In this document: in pieces, positions 16,749-25,328 of the stretch | Position numbering within the stretch: position 1 is the stretch's first letter | Layout of the letters: every line of letters starts with the position of its first letter | Source: CAMUQR01 sp963516005 | Lineage (GTDB): Bacteria; Patescibacteriota; Saccharimonadia; Saccharimonadales; Saccharimonadaceae | Reading direction: 5' to 3' | Assembly (NCBI GenBank): GCA_963516005.1 | Contig: CAUPYP010000001.1 | Coordinates: forward strand, 124,001-188,000 | DNA length: 64,000 nucleotides | The notes under the pieces: generated by a model | What the model was told of the DNA's origin: nothing | Seen by the model: only the letters and a program-made list of their open reading frames with translations | Database searches by the model: none | Made by a program: the position numbers and the translations under genes

Positions 16749-18878
16749 ATGAATTACAAAAAGAAACTACAAGAAATCATCGAAGTCAGCGGTCTTTCAC
16801 AGCAGTTACTTGCTGATGAGATAGGCACGTCTCTAGTAACTCTTAATAATTGGCTAAACGGCAAGTCGGCTCCGACTCGTAAAGCCCTATTAGAAAAAAT
16901 TGATGCGCTTTATGGTAAGTATTTGCAAAACGAGGATAAAGATTCAATAGGCAAAAGGATTAAATATTATGGTATTAGAGATTTAGCGACCGTGATCTAC
17001 TTAAAATCAGTCGTAGAGCTGCTAGAAAACTTTAATGAAAATAAAACTGATTACGATATTAATGACGTCTTAGAGTTATACAATGTTTACCTATATGTTG
17101 ATAATATGACCCTCCCAAAAGACCTCGATCAAGACAAGGTAGAAAAATTTGTCGAGCTTAAGCCTAATATACTTAAGACGATCTCGTCTTTCTTTAGTTC
17201 AATAACAGAAGAAAATATTTTAGAGATAGTTCAAGATGTCGGATTTGATTATCATGATGATTTATTAAGTCTTCTTACGAAATATAAGATACACGAGAGG
17301 GTGAGTTCGGGGAAAATGCTACAAGCACTCAATTCTTCAAAAGTTGCTATCTGGAACATATTGACCAACAAGCAGATTGTAAAACAATACGAACAAGAGA
17401 TAAAAGCACTGATTTTATCTGATACAGATAATGCTGAATATATTATCCGGAAATACTTTGAAAAAAACGAAGATAAAGATATTTATTTGCCCGAAAGTCT
17501 TACAAAAGAGAATATACACGACATATTGGAGAGATATCTGAATAGTACGAATGCGAACCCTAACTATATGCAATTGATTGCTAAGGCAAGATCAGACCCA
17601 AGTAAAGGCATTGACGATAAAATAAAACTACTTGCAAGACAAAAACATAAGGCGTGGAATGATAATTTCTTTAAAGAAAATGAGGGTAGTTTGATATTTG
17701 CTACAGAAGTGGCTATATCTGACTCTCAAAAAGAGCCTGTTGATATATCGCAAGATGGTCAGACCTCCAAGTTTACCTACAGTAGAAAATGGCTAAAAGA
17801 ACACTCGGATAATCTATCGGTGTTAAGTAATTTTATACATATTTTTCTGATTGCGAACGAGCACATGCTTCTCACCCTACCGTCATATTCATCGCAACTA
17901 GGAATCTTTGAGCGTTTTATGAAAATTACTGGACGCGATGAATATCCTGAAGGTGCTCACTTCCAATTCATAGACCAAAGCACCCTTATACAAACGATGA
18001 TGTACGAAAATTTCCTTCGCTCGGAAGGTAAAGATCTTGAAAGTATAATTGCTTGGTATTTTAATGAACATCTAAAGGATACATTTGGTGCTGATGGTTT
18101 CAGTTACGTAGCATCAAGCACGAGCGCTACATATCTCGAAAGATGTAAACATGTTTTTAGTGAGATGGATAGTATTATTAAACAATTTAAGTTATACGTT
18201 GAAAATGGCTCTCTTGATCAAGAGCTTTTAGCAATCACATCTAAGACTCCTGACTATAAAGAGCTTCCTAGCCAGCTGTCTGATAAGTATGTTTATGCGG
18301 CGGAAAGCCCTGAGATATTCGAAATAATGCACTATCTCTTTTCTGATCAATCTGGTTTGACGTATATAAATGACACGCTTAAAGATAAGGATTTCGCAAG
18401 TCTACTGGCAAATCACGAAATTAAATATCGTGAATTTCACGACTATCAAAAACAATCTCTAGACAAGCTCATTGCGTGGGGAATTATCAAAAAAGCGTCA
18501 AGACGTTTGGTATTCCAGAACAAGCGGCAAATATTAATACTGAAAAACTTATTCCAAACAGAGGCGTTAAGTTATTACCATTACTCCATTGAGGGTAGGG
18601 CTGAGATAAACGCTATGGTTAGTAAGGGCTGGCTAATGAAAGAAGGATCGCTTCTCACCAGACCAGAAGTAAAATATTTTTATTACTACTTAAATCAAAA
18701 AGAATTTAGTAATGGACATGACCTTCGAAATATTTACATGCATGCGGCTATGTCTAAAGATGACAAGTTAGACGAGGAAAAACATTACAAAACATATATA
18801 ATAGTGTTGAGACTCCTAATAGCATTAATTATTAAAATTAACGATGACTTTTCTACTAGCCTTCGAGTTATAAAGTAA
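16749..18878 (+). CDS. XRE-type HTH protein with C-terminal HEPN-like ribonuclease motif
   Basis: This is a 709-residue single-gene element. Residues 10-45 form a helix-turn-helix of XRE type (SQQLLADEIGTSLVTLNNWL). The middle is helical with no family I recognise. The C-terminal 55 residues match the HEPN pattern: DLRNIYMH with Arg660-x4-His665, followed by a long hydrophobic helix ending KINDDF. HEPN proteins with Rx4-6H are usually metal-independent RNases found in toxin-antitoxin and abortive infection systems, so a self-regulated defence or toxin protein is likely. Palindromes in its promoter could be its own operator. It follows tRNA-Gln, and its use of ATA and AGA codons is heavier than in the core genes. 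There is no separate antitoxin gene beside it. The function is inferred. Confidence 0.75.
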   Translation: MNYKKKLQEIIEVSGLSQQLLADEIGTSLVTLNNWLNGKSAPTRKALLEKIDALYGKYLQNEDKDSIGKRIKYYGIRDLATVIYLKSVVELLENFNENKTDYDINDVLELYNVYLYVDNMTLPKDLDQDKVEKFVELKPNILKTISSFFSSITEENILEIVQDVGFDYHDDLLSLLTKYKIHERVSSGKMLQALNSSKVAIWNILTNKQIVKQYEQEIKALILSDTDNAEYIIRKYFEKNEDKDIYLPESLTKENIHDILERYLNSTNANPNYMQLIAKARSDPSKGIDDKIKLLARQKHKAWNDNFFKENEGSLIFATEVAISDSQKEPVDISQDGQTSKFTYSRKWLKEHSDNLSVLSNFIHIFLIANEHMLLTLPSYSSQLGIFERFMKITGRDEYPEGAHFQFIDQSTLIQTMMYENFLRSEGKDLESIIAWYFNEHLKDTFGADGFSYVASSTSATYLERCKHVFSEMDSIIKQFKLYVENGSLDQELLAITSKTPDYKELPSQLSDKYVYAAESPEIFEIMHYLFSDQSGLTYINDTLKDKDFASLLANHEIKYREFHDYQKQSLDKLIAWGIIKKASRRLVFQNKRQILILKNLFQTEALSYYHYSIEGRAEINAMVSKGWLMKEGSLLTRPEVKYFYYYLNQKEFSNGHDLRNIYMHAAMSKDDKLDEEKHYKTYIIVLRLLIALIIKINDDFSTSLRVIK

Positions 18879-19193
18879 TTGATTAGTATGTACTAAGTGC
18901 TCAACTTGGTTTTGCTGAGAATGTTGCCAACTGGCTTGTTTCAATAGGATTGTTAGTCAATCGAATCTTTTCAAGGTATATTTTTCTAAAAATTATTCCC
19001 TACTAAAATCTCAAAAAATAATACAGAAACTAGGTTTAGACTGTGTTAGTGTCAATACCAGTGGGCGGGGTTGCCCCGGGCAATAGTTTTGAACTCGGTT
19101 TAAACCTCCTTTAGGATTTTTATAGTTACGAGATAAGTTATCAAGCTGATTTGCTGATTTGCTGTCAAAAAGCAAATATGCTATTTTTAAATT
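18879..19193. other. intergenic stretch right of the HTH-HEPN gene
   Basis: About 315 bases have no start-bearing gene. One plus-strand frame at about 18890-19005 reads like protein (GFAENVANWLVSIGLLVNRI) but has no start codon and may be a gene remnant. A small GC-rich palindrome TTGCCCCGGGCAA and the tandem word CTGATTTG are also seen. I find no repeat of the tRNA-Gln 3' end here. Confidence 0.5.
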
Positions 19194-19538
19194 ATGACTT
19201 TACACAAGATGAACTTACAAGATCGCTATTTTGATTATATCCAACATGGCACGAAGCGGATTGAACTACGCCTCAATGATGAGAAGCGACATTTAATTCA
19301 GCTCGGTGATCAAATTGAGTTTACTAATTCACGATCAGAAACTCTATTAACCGAGGTGATCGGTTTGTTAAAATATCAGTCGTTTGACCAACTATGTGCT
19401 GATTTACCGATTGAGTTGTTGGCTGACGCAAGTATGACTAAAGACGAGCTATTGCAGGTTTTGGGTGAATTTTATTCGACTGAGCAACAACAAGAATATG
19501 GCGTGTTGGGCATTCGATTAAAATTATCCTATGAATGA
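19194..19538 (+). CDS. ASCH-domain protein
   Basis: This 114-residue protein has the ASCH fold pattern: an N-terminal strand with MTLHKMNLQDRYFDYI, then GTKRIELRLNDEKR (the RNA-contact helix and K-x-x-E-x-R signature) and GDQIEFTNS (the beta-barrel GD.I.F). ASCH domains are related to PUA and are thought to bind RNA; some cleave modified nucleosides. TATTTT at 19182-19187 ends six bases before the ATG with TTGCTG 17 bases further upstream, so the mRNA is probably leaderless. It lies next to a convergent GNAT gene and shares its terminator region. Confidence 0.85.
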   Translation: MTLHKMNLQDRYFDYIQHGTKRIELRLNDEKRHLIQLGDQIEFTNSRSETLLTEVIGLLKYQSFDQLCADLPIELLADASMTKDELLQVLGEFYSTEQQQEYGVLGIRLKLSYE

Positions 19539-19541
19539 AAA

Positions 19542-19570
19542 AACGCCACCTCTACCTATGAGGTGACGTT
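19542..19570 (-). terminator. terminator of the GNAT gene (possibly shared)
   Basis: Arms AACGCCACCTC and GAGGTGACGTT pair with one mismatch. On the minus strand the hairpin is followed by TTTTTTC, so it ends the GNAT transcript. It overlaps that gene's stop codon and may also serve the ASCH gene. Confidence 0.75.
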
Positions 19571-20039
19571 AGTTAAAAAAGTACTCACTGGCGCCACGAC
19601 GATATTTGTTGCTAGCAATATTTGTTAGCTCCCAGTGGTACTTGACTATGAAATTGTAGAAGCATGGCAGTCGATCTTTGGCGATTGACAGCGCTGGCTT
19701 CCGTGTGCCAAGCCATTTAAAGCTTCGCTCCAGAATCTCTGTACCGATTCCCTGCTTTTGATATGCGGGATCGATATAGAGTGTGCTGAGCTTTGTTTCT
19801 TCGGCTTTTTTCAGGCAAGCAATGCCCACAATTTTACTACCAATCACGCACGCAATAATATTACGCTTGCCTGAAATAATTCCAGGTACGACTTTTAGCC
19901 AAAAGAACCATTGGTACTTGGGATAGCTATTGTTCAGCCATTTGGTTAAATTGTACGACTGAATCAGTAGTCGTATAACTTGCAACCAATGCTTTTGTTT
20001 AAATAATTGGCACAAGTCAAGGAAAATCTTTTCCATCAT
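19569..20039 (-). CDS. GNAT-family N-acetyltransferase
   Basis: This 156-residue acetyl-CoA-dependent acetyltransferase has the central strand VIGSKIVGIACLKK, then LSTLYIDPAYQKQGIGTEIL with the pyrophosphate-binding Q-x-x-G-I-G (motif A), and a final YNFIVKYHWEL strand. The substrate is unknown. It starts at ATGATG after a very strong AAAAAAGGAGGGA ribosome site, and the leader carries the GTTAGTTATTTT motif shared with two other genes (20042-20073). The promoter reads TTGCTT, 17 bases, TAAAAT upstream. It is unlike most solitary genes here in having this long conserved leader. Confidence 0.85.
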   Translation of the reverse strand: MMEKIFLDLCQLFKQKHWLQVIRLLIQSYNLTKWLNNSYPKYQWFFWLKVVPGIISGKRNIIACVIGSKIVGIACLKKAEETKLSTLYIDPAYQKQGIGTEILERSFKWLGTRKPALSIAKDRLPCFYNFIVKYHWELTNIASNKYRRGASEYFFN

Positions 20040-20041
20040 AC

Positions 20042-20073
20042 TCCCTCCTTTTTTAAAATTAAAAATAACTAAC
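20042..20073 (-). promoter_or_regulatory. shared leader motif, copy B
   Basis: The minus strand reads GTTAGTTATTTTTAATTTT, then AAAAAAGGAGGGA just before the GNAT start. The same two blocks occur at 3433-3457 and 45280-45303. See the finding on the shared leader. Confidence 0.6.
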
Positions 20074-20119
20074 TCTTTTATATTTTACAATATTTTATAT
20101 TAAAAAGCAACGTGTAAGC

Positions 20120-22639
20120 TTATTTATAAAACGGTTGGAAGTATAAAAAGCGATTGATGAGTTTGTGAACTTCCACTAGCACGACAATCGTGGCAGTGCT
20201 AATAATCGACACTAGTCCAAGGTCGATCAGGCTAACAGCTGTGAGCTGTAGAATTGTGTTAATTGGCGTAAAAATAACGACTAAGTGCGCGATAATTGAT
20301 ACTATTAGGATGCTATTCATCAAACGATTGCGTTTTTTGGCTGGATCAAACACTGACAGTGAGAAGCTGGTAGCGTTATAAGCATTAGCCCACTGACTGA
20401 CGACCAGTGCGGTAAACGCCATAGTGCGGGCATAAGCCACGCCCTGTGGCTCAAACAAGCGATAAATACTGATAGTCAGCACGGTCATTGCAATACTGAC
20501 CAGCGCAATACGTAGCAAATAAGAGCGATTAAGGAGCGGCGCATCTGGTGATTTTGGTTTGGCTTTCATGATGTTATCTTGGGCGGGCTGGAGGCCGAGT
20601 GGAATCACAAAAGTGGTGTCGGTCATAAGATTAACCCATAAAATCTGCACGGCGGCCAGGGGTAATGGCATACGCAACAATAATGCCGTCATAAAAGTCA
20701 GTAATTCGCCCAAGTTAGTCGAGAATAGATAAAACAAAATCCGACGAATGTTGTGAACGGTAGTACGACCTTCTTTCACAGCGGTGACGATAGTTTTGAA
20801 GTTATCGTCGAGAATGATGATGTCGCTGGCATCTTTGGCAATGCTGGAGCCAGAACCCATAGCGATGCCAGTGTTAGATTCGACCAGAGCTGGCGTGTCA
20901 TTGACACCGTCGCCAGTCATAGCGGTGATGTTAGATTTTTTGAGTGCTTGAAGGAGCTTGAATTTTGCTTCAGGCGTGACTCGTGCAAACACACTACAGC
21001 TTAAGACTTTTTCCTCAAAATCAATCGCGTCATAATCGTGAATTTGACTCATGTCAAGCACGTCACTTTCGCGAGTGGTAATGCCGAGTTGTCGACCGAT
21101 ATTGTAAGCGGTTTTGGCATGGTCACCAGTGATCATCACGACTTTAATACCAGCTTGTTGAGCTTGGCGCACGGCAGACTTGGCTTCGGGACGCAGTGGA
21201 TCGGCTAGTTCGATTAAGCCTAAAAACTCGAGTTCTTCGACTTGCTCAAGATCGTGAATCGGTGTTTTGGAACTGCATTTAGCGATGGCAATGATCCGAC
21301 TGCCATTGAGAATCATATCACTCAGGGCTTGATTAATGGTGGTGATTTGATCAGGACGCAGATTAGACATTGCCATAATTTTTTCGGGTGAACCTTTGAT
21401 GAAGACTTCGGTGGTTTTGTCAGACTGGTAGATTGCCCCACTGAGAGTTAAGGCTTGGTCAAACGGCATGGTGCGGACTAATTTTAAAGTATCATCCGCT
21501 AGTTTGTTTTTGCGGGAAAATTCATAAATCGCCTTGTCGAGCGGATCAGGAAAATGATTGGTTTCACTGACGACCATTGATCCCCAGACTGCTGTTAGGA
21601 ACGGCTTGGAAAATTTTTTGAGTGACCAGGTGTTGACGATGGATAGTTGGTTTTTGGTTAAAGTTCCGGTTTTGTCGGTGGCGATAACATTGACCAGACC
21701 GATTGATTCGATTGAGCGCAAGTTGCGCACCAGGGCTTTTTCGCTGGCCATGCGTTTCATGCTTAACGCTAAAATAATAGTAATCGCCACTGGCAAGCCT
21801 TCCGGAATAACTGACACGGTTGTGGCTAGCACAAACGTCAAACTTTCTTCCAGACTAGTGCCGTTATAGATGAAGAATGCTAAAATGCCCACCATCACAA
21901 TCGCAACCACGACGATAATTTGTGTGACCAGTTTGTTAATTTTGGTTTGAATTGGGCTAATGGTCGTGGTCGGTTTCGAAAAACTAGCAATTTTACCAAA
22001 TTCGGTGTTCATGCCGATGGCGGTAATGACTGCGGTGATATTGCCAGTTACCACAAATGAACCCGAAAAAATCATATTTTTTTGTTCATAAACTTTTTTA
22101 TGACCGGCGATTTTGAGGTTGTTTTTAGAAATTGGGAGCGACTCACCGGTGAGCATTGATTCATCAACGCGAGCCCGCTCAGCCTCGATAATCCGTCCAT
22201 CGGCCGGCACTTTATCGCCTTCTGATAAGTATAAAATATCACCGACCGTCAGCTCCTCGCTGTCGATTTTAATTAGTCCGCCGTTACGTTTAACCACAAC
22301 TGGTTGTGAGGCTTGTTTGTTGAGTGAGCGCAGGATTTTTTCGGTAGAATGGCTTTGCAAATAAAAAATCCCCGCGTTAATAATTACTACGATACCGATA
22401 ACTAAAGTGTCAAAAATATGCCCTTGATGCCAACTAATTCCAGCTGCAATCAATAAAATCACCATAAAAACGTCAGCAAACGGCTCAATTAGCTTCTGCC
22501 AAAAAGATTTAGTTTCAAGTTTGATGGCATTTTTGCCGTGCTTGCGTTGATTGGCGTTAACCTGTGCGGTGGTTAGGCCGTTGGTGCTAGTTTTGAGCTT
22601 GAGCAGGCTGGCTTTGACGGATTCGTTGTAATAATTCAT
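20120..22639 (-). CDS. Ca2+-type (P2) cation-transporting ATPase
   Basis: This 839-residue P-type ATPase has the full P2A/P2B layout: cation ATPase N-terminal domain (2-65), helices 1-2, actuator with TGES (164-167), PEGLP in helix 4 (279-283), phosphorylation site DKTGTLT (Asp322), a nucleotide domain with FIKGSPE, a TGDGVNDTPAL hinge and a six-helix C-terminal cation-ATPase domain with WVNLMTDT. It is closest in style to bacterial PMR1/LCA1 calcium pumps, although Mg or Mn cannot be excluded. It would expel the ion from the cytoplasm. TACAAT at 22646-22651 ends six bases before the ATG (leaderless). Confidence 0.93.
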   Translation of the reverse strand: MNYYNESVKASLLKLKTSTNGLTTAQVNANQRKHGKNAIKLETKSFWQKLIEPFADVFMVILLIAAGISWHQGHIFDTLVIGIVVIINAGIFYLQSHSTEKILRSLNKQASQPVVVKRNGGLIKIDSEELTVGDILYLSEGDKVPADGRIIEAERARVDESMLTGESLPISKNNLKIAGHKKVYEQKNMIFSGSFVVTGNITAVITAIGMNTEFGKIASFSKPTTTISPIQTKINKLVTQIIVVVAIVMVGILAFFIYNGTSLEESLTFVLATTVSVIPEGLPVAITIILALSMKRMASEKALVRNLRSIESIGLVNVIATDKTGTLTKNQLSIVNTWSLKKFSKPFLTAVWGSMVVSETNHFPDPLDKAIYEFSRKNKLADDTLKLVRTMPFDQALTLSGAIYQSDKTTEVFIKGSPEKIMAMSNLRPDQITTINQALSDMILNGSRIIAIAKCSSKTPIHDLEQVEELEFLGLIELADPLRPEAKSAVRQAQQAGIKVVMITGDHAKTAYNIGRQLGITTRESDVLDMSQIHDYDAIDFEEKVLSCSVFARVTPEAKFKLLQALKKSNITAMTGDGVNDTPALVESNTGIAMGSGSSIAKDASDIIILDDNFKTIVTAVKEGRTTVHNIRRILFYLFSTNLGELLTFMTALLLRMPLPLAAVQILWVNLMTDTTFVIPLGLQPAQDNIMKAKPKSPDAPLLNRSYLLRIALVSIAMTVLTISIYRLFEPQGVAYARTMAFTALVVSQWANAYNATSFSLSVFDPAKKRNRLMNSILIVSIIAHLVVIFTPINTILQLTAVSLIDLGLVSIISTATIVVLVEVHKLINRFLYFQPFYK

Positions 22640-22667
22640 ATGCTTATTGTAGCATTTTTAAGTAAAT

Positions 22668-22697
22668 AAAAACATCAGTTGAATAACTGATGTTTTT
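22668..22697. terminator. 13-bp bidirectional terminator
   Basis: AAAAACATCAGTT, loop GAAT, and the exact complement form a perfect hairpin with A/T tails on both sides. It ends the small membrane protein transcript upstream of the P-type ATPase gene. Confidence 0.9.
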
Positions 22698-22715
22698 ATT
22701 GAAAAAAGAATAATA

Positions 22716-22982
22716 TTATTGAAGTCGTTTGTAAGCTTCGTCTAATTGGCGTTTTGCTTCTTTGGCGACATCACAATTGTCAATGTTTTGTTTGTTGTTG
22801 AGGCATTCAAATTTAGCATCTCTCAGTAGTCCTTGGCGTGTGATGACAGTTAGCATGTTTTCCTGTTTAGTCTGTAATTTCATTGTCATAAAAACTGAAA
22901 AGGCGCTCATCGCTAAACTGATAATTAGAATCAGTGTAAAAATAATATCTTTGTGCGTATTTTTTGCTTTTGCGTCTTGCAT
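22716..22982 (-). CDS. small single-pass membrane protein
   Basis: This 88-residue protein has one membrane helix (about residues 13-33, IIFTLILIISLAMSAFSVF) and an outer helical tail with two cysteines (FECLNN and NCDVA) that could form a disulphide. An AAGGGGA ribosome site precedes the ATG. I do not recognise the family. It sits between an ABC exporter gene and a P-type ATPase gene and has its own terminator. Confidence 0.7.
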   Translation of the reverse strand: MQDAKAKNTHKDIIFTLILIISLAMSAFSVFMTMKLQTKQENMLTVITRQGLLRDAKFECLNNKQNIDNCDVAKEAKRQLDEAYKRLQ

Positions 22983-23049
22983 AAGTTCCCCTTTTGATTA
23001 GATAGTGATTAAGCAGTTTTTAGTCTTGCTTAGGACTTGGCGAAAAAAA

Positions 23050-24309
23050 CTAATTAAACAGCTCGCGCATGATTTCTTTAAATGAGCCTTTTTTGGAATA
23101 TTCAAAGGCACCGCGTTGGAACGAGCGCACGGCAAGGCGCATCATAATCACGCTGAAAATAATCATTACCACTAGAGTAATTAAGCCTTCTTTGACATCG
23201 AGATTGCCTGCCATATTACGAATTAACATTGTAGTCGGCGAACTGAGTGGAAAATAACTCAAAATCGTAATCAGCATATTATTAACACCTGAGAGAATCG
23301 CATTCATCAAATACATTGGAATCAAAGTGCCAAATAGTACTGGCATGAAGAATTGAGCGGCGTCTTGGGCAGTTGGAAAGAGTGATCCAACCAAAATGGT
23401 GGAGCTGGTCACTAACAAGAAACCAATAATTAAATAACATGCACCGAAGAAAGTTGGCCAGAACTCAAATGTTACATTGCTGAGCAGATTAGCGATAAAC
23501 GGTGGCACGTTGAAGCAATTAGTGGCGACTACATAAGCAATGATTAGTGGTAAAATCAGCGACAGGATTTGGATGAAACCGAGAATCACTAACGCGATAA
23601 TTTTACCGATAATCAGGGTTTTAGCACTGACGGTTGTCAGAATCATTTCGGCGACACGGTTCTCTTTTTCTTCAGTTGTGGCTGTCAAAATCTGGTTGCT
23701 GGTCATTGTAAAGACAATGAAGAAAACGGCGAAGAAAATGGTCGGCACGATGACTTTTTTGAACGGTTCGTAAAGTTCGCCTTTTTCATCGAGAATATTA
23801 GCTTGGGTCTGGATGGTTTGAGCGCCTAACACTTCTGCCTTAGCTGGGTCGATGCCCTGGGTAGCAGAAGCCTTGAGGGCAGTTTTGGCTAATTCTTTAA
23901 AACCATCTGACTGCTGTTGAGAGTCGCTTTGGTTATTGGAGAATTTAGTGTAAACCTTGATTGGATCTTGAGCTAACTTAGCTGGATAGATCAAGGTCGC
24001 TTTGTAATCGCCAGATTTAAATTTCGTTAGAGCTTGCTCTTCATTGTCGCTAAGTTCGACAGTGGTGTTTGCGCCAAAAGCGCCAGTTTTAATCAGTTTT
24101 GAATGATCAACTACGATGATTTTTTGACTAGTCTCGGCGACTTGCTGTTTGTTTTTGTCGGTTTGTTCGTGCGAGAGTTTTGCGCCTAAATAAGATACGC
24201 CACCGAACAAAATAATTAACGCTGGTGTGGCAAAAACTGCCAGCCAGAACAATGGTTTGCGGATTTGTTTTAAAATCTCAAATTTAACAACGGTCCCTAA
24301 ATTAAACAT
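23050..24309 (-). CDS. ABC-2 exporter permease (NatB-like)
   Basis: This 419-residue permease of the COG1668 type has helix 1 at about residues 20-42, a large extracytoplasmic domain (about 50-185) and five to six further helices from about 190. MTSNQILTATTEEKENRVAEMILTT-like sequence (with EEKE-R--E) is the conserved coupling region before the second helix. It overlaps the ATPase gene by one base and forms a two-gene exporter with it. NatAB-type systems move sodium, but many relatives export peptides or drugs, so the substrate is open. Confidence 0.88.
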   Translation of the reverse strand: MFNLGTVVKFEILKQIRKPLFWLAVFATPALIILFGGVSYLGAKLSHEQTDKNKQQVAETSQKIIVVDHSKLIKTGAFGANTTVELSDNEEQALTKFKSGDYKATLIYPAKLAQDPIKVYTKFSNNQSDSQQQSDGFKELAKTALKASATQGIDPAKAEVLGAQTIQTQANILDEKGELYEPFKKVIVPTIFFAVFFIVFTMTSNQILTATTEEKENRVAEMILTTVSAKTLIIGKIIALVILGFIQILSLILPLIIAYVVATNCFNVPPFIANLLSNVTFEFWPTFFGACYLIIGFLLVTSSTILVGSLFPTAQDAAQFFMPVLFGTLIPMYLMNAILSGVNNMLITILSYFPLSSPTTMLIRNMAGNLDVKEGLITLVVMIIFSVIMMRLAVRSFQRGAFEYSKKGSFKEIMRELFN

Positions 24310-25232
24310 TAGTTAGTCTCCTTCTCGAGTTTAGTGCCATAAATATTGACGAAAATCTCTTCCAGACTCGAGCGCTCAATTGAATATTTACGCACTTGAA
24401 CTTGGTTTTTGACCAGAAATGGCAAGATATCGTCCATGGTGTGACCGGCTGTTGGCTCGAGCTCAGCACTATTTTTAGTTTTGTTAAACACGGTGTATGG
24501 CGCGTCCTTGGTTGGTAATTTACCGTTAAAAACGATTTGGGCACGATTGGCACCGGTTTGGTCTTTGATGTCTTCAACCCGACCGTAAGCCTTAGCTTCG
24601 CCGTCTTTTAACAGCAAAATCCGATCGCACAAGCGCTCTACTTCTTCCATATGGTGAGTGATCATCATCACAGTTGCGCCTTTTTGGCGGGATTCTTCGA
24701 CGATGTCGAGAAGTAGTTTGCGGTTGACTGGGTCGAAGCCTTTGGTCGGCTCATCTAGAATTAATAAATCTGGATCGCCCATCATCGTGATGCCCAGTTG
24801 GACTTTTTGTTGCTGACCACTGGAGAGTTTATCAAGGCGAATGTTCTTTTTGTCAGATAAATCGACCCGCGCTAAAAACCGATCAATAAATTGTTCTGCT
24901 TCAGCCTTGTGGAGGCCTTTGAGCTCGGCAAAGTAACGCATGATATTGCCGACTTTTTCTTTTTTGTATAAACCACGCTCTTCTGGCAAGTAGCCGATTT
25001 TAATATCGGTTTCTGGCGAAAACACTTTACCGTTGACTAACAGCTCGCCGTTGGTTGGATGATGGAGACCGAGCAAGGCTCGAATTGTAGTGGTTTTGCC
25101 GGAGCCGTTCGAACCAAGCAGGCCGAACACTTCCCCGCGTGCGACTTCAAAATTTAAGTTCTTAATCACTTCATGATCACCGAACTTCATCTGAAAATTA
25201 CGCACTTCAATAACATTAGATTGGTGTTTCAT
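24309..25232 (-). CDS. ABC exporter ATPase (NatA-like)
   Basis: This 307-residue ATPase of the COG4152 type has Walker A GLLGSNGSGKTT near residue 36, Q-loop, signature LSSGQQQKV, Walker B LLILDEPTKGFD, the H-loop MITHHMEE, and a C-terminal DUF4162-like domain of about 85 residues. It powers the permease encoded immediately downstream. A TAAAAT box (25239-25244) ends six bases before the ATG, so the operon mRNA is probably leaderless. The promoter is back to back with that of queA. Confidence 0.93.
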   Translation of the reverse strand: MKHQSNVIEVRNFQMKFGDHEVIKNLNFEVARGEVFGLLGSNGSGKTTTIRALLGLHHPTNGELLVNGKVFSPETDIKIGYLPEERGLYKKEKVGNIMRYFAELKGLHKAEAEQFIDRFLARVDLSDKKNIRLDKLSSGQQQKVQLGITMMGDPDLLILDEPTKGFDPVNRKLLLDIVEESRQKGATVMMITHHMEEVERLCDRILLLKDGEAKAYGRVEDIKDQTGANRAQIVFNGKLPTKDAPYTVFNKTKNSAELEPTAGHTMDDILPFLVKNQVQVRKYSIERSSLEEIFVNIYGTKLEKETN

Positions 25233-25315
25233 GATTTTATTTTAGCACAAAAATCGACTAGCGCCAGTCGATTTAGATTAAGAGAGCGTGAGATTTTGAT
25301 TGCGCTAGATAGTGA

Positions 25316-25321
25316 TATAAT
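25316..25321 (+). promoter_or_regulatory. -10 box of queA placed for a leaderless mRNA
   Basis: TATAAT ends seven bases before the queA ATG, exactly where transcription would be expected to begin at the start codon. A weak TTTTGA lies about 16 bases upstream. Confidence 0.75.
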
Positions 25322-25328
25322 GTATTCT

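Noticed and set aside
24302..24577. 91-codon minus-strand frame overlapping the ABC ATPase gene
   Set aside because: A shifted frame within the C-terminal domain of the ATPase; no ribosome site.
25173..25328. In-frame extension of queA to an ATG at 25173
   Set aside because: The extension overlaps the promoter of the divergent ABC gene and contains the queA -10 box; the family starts at MKISDFDY.
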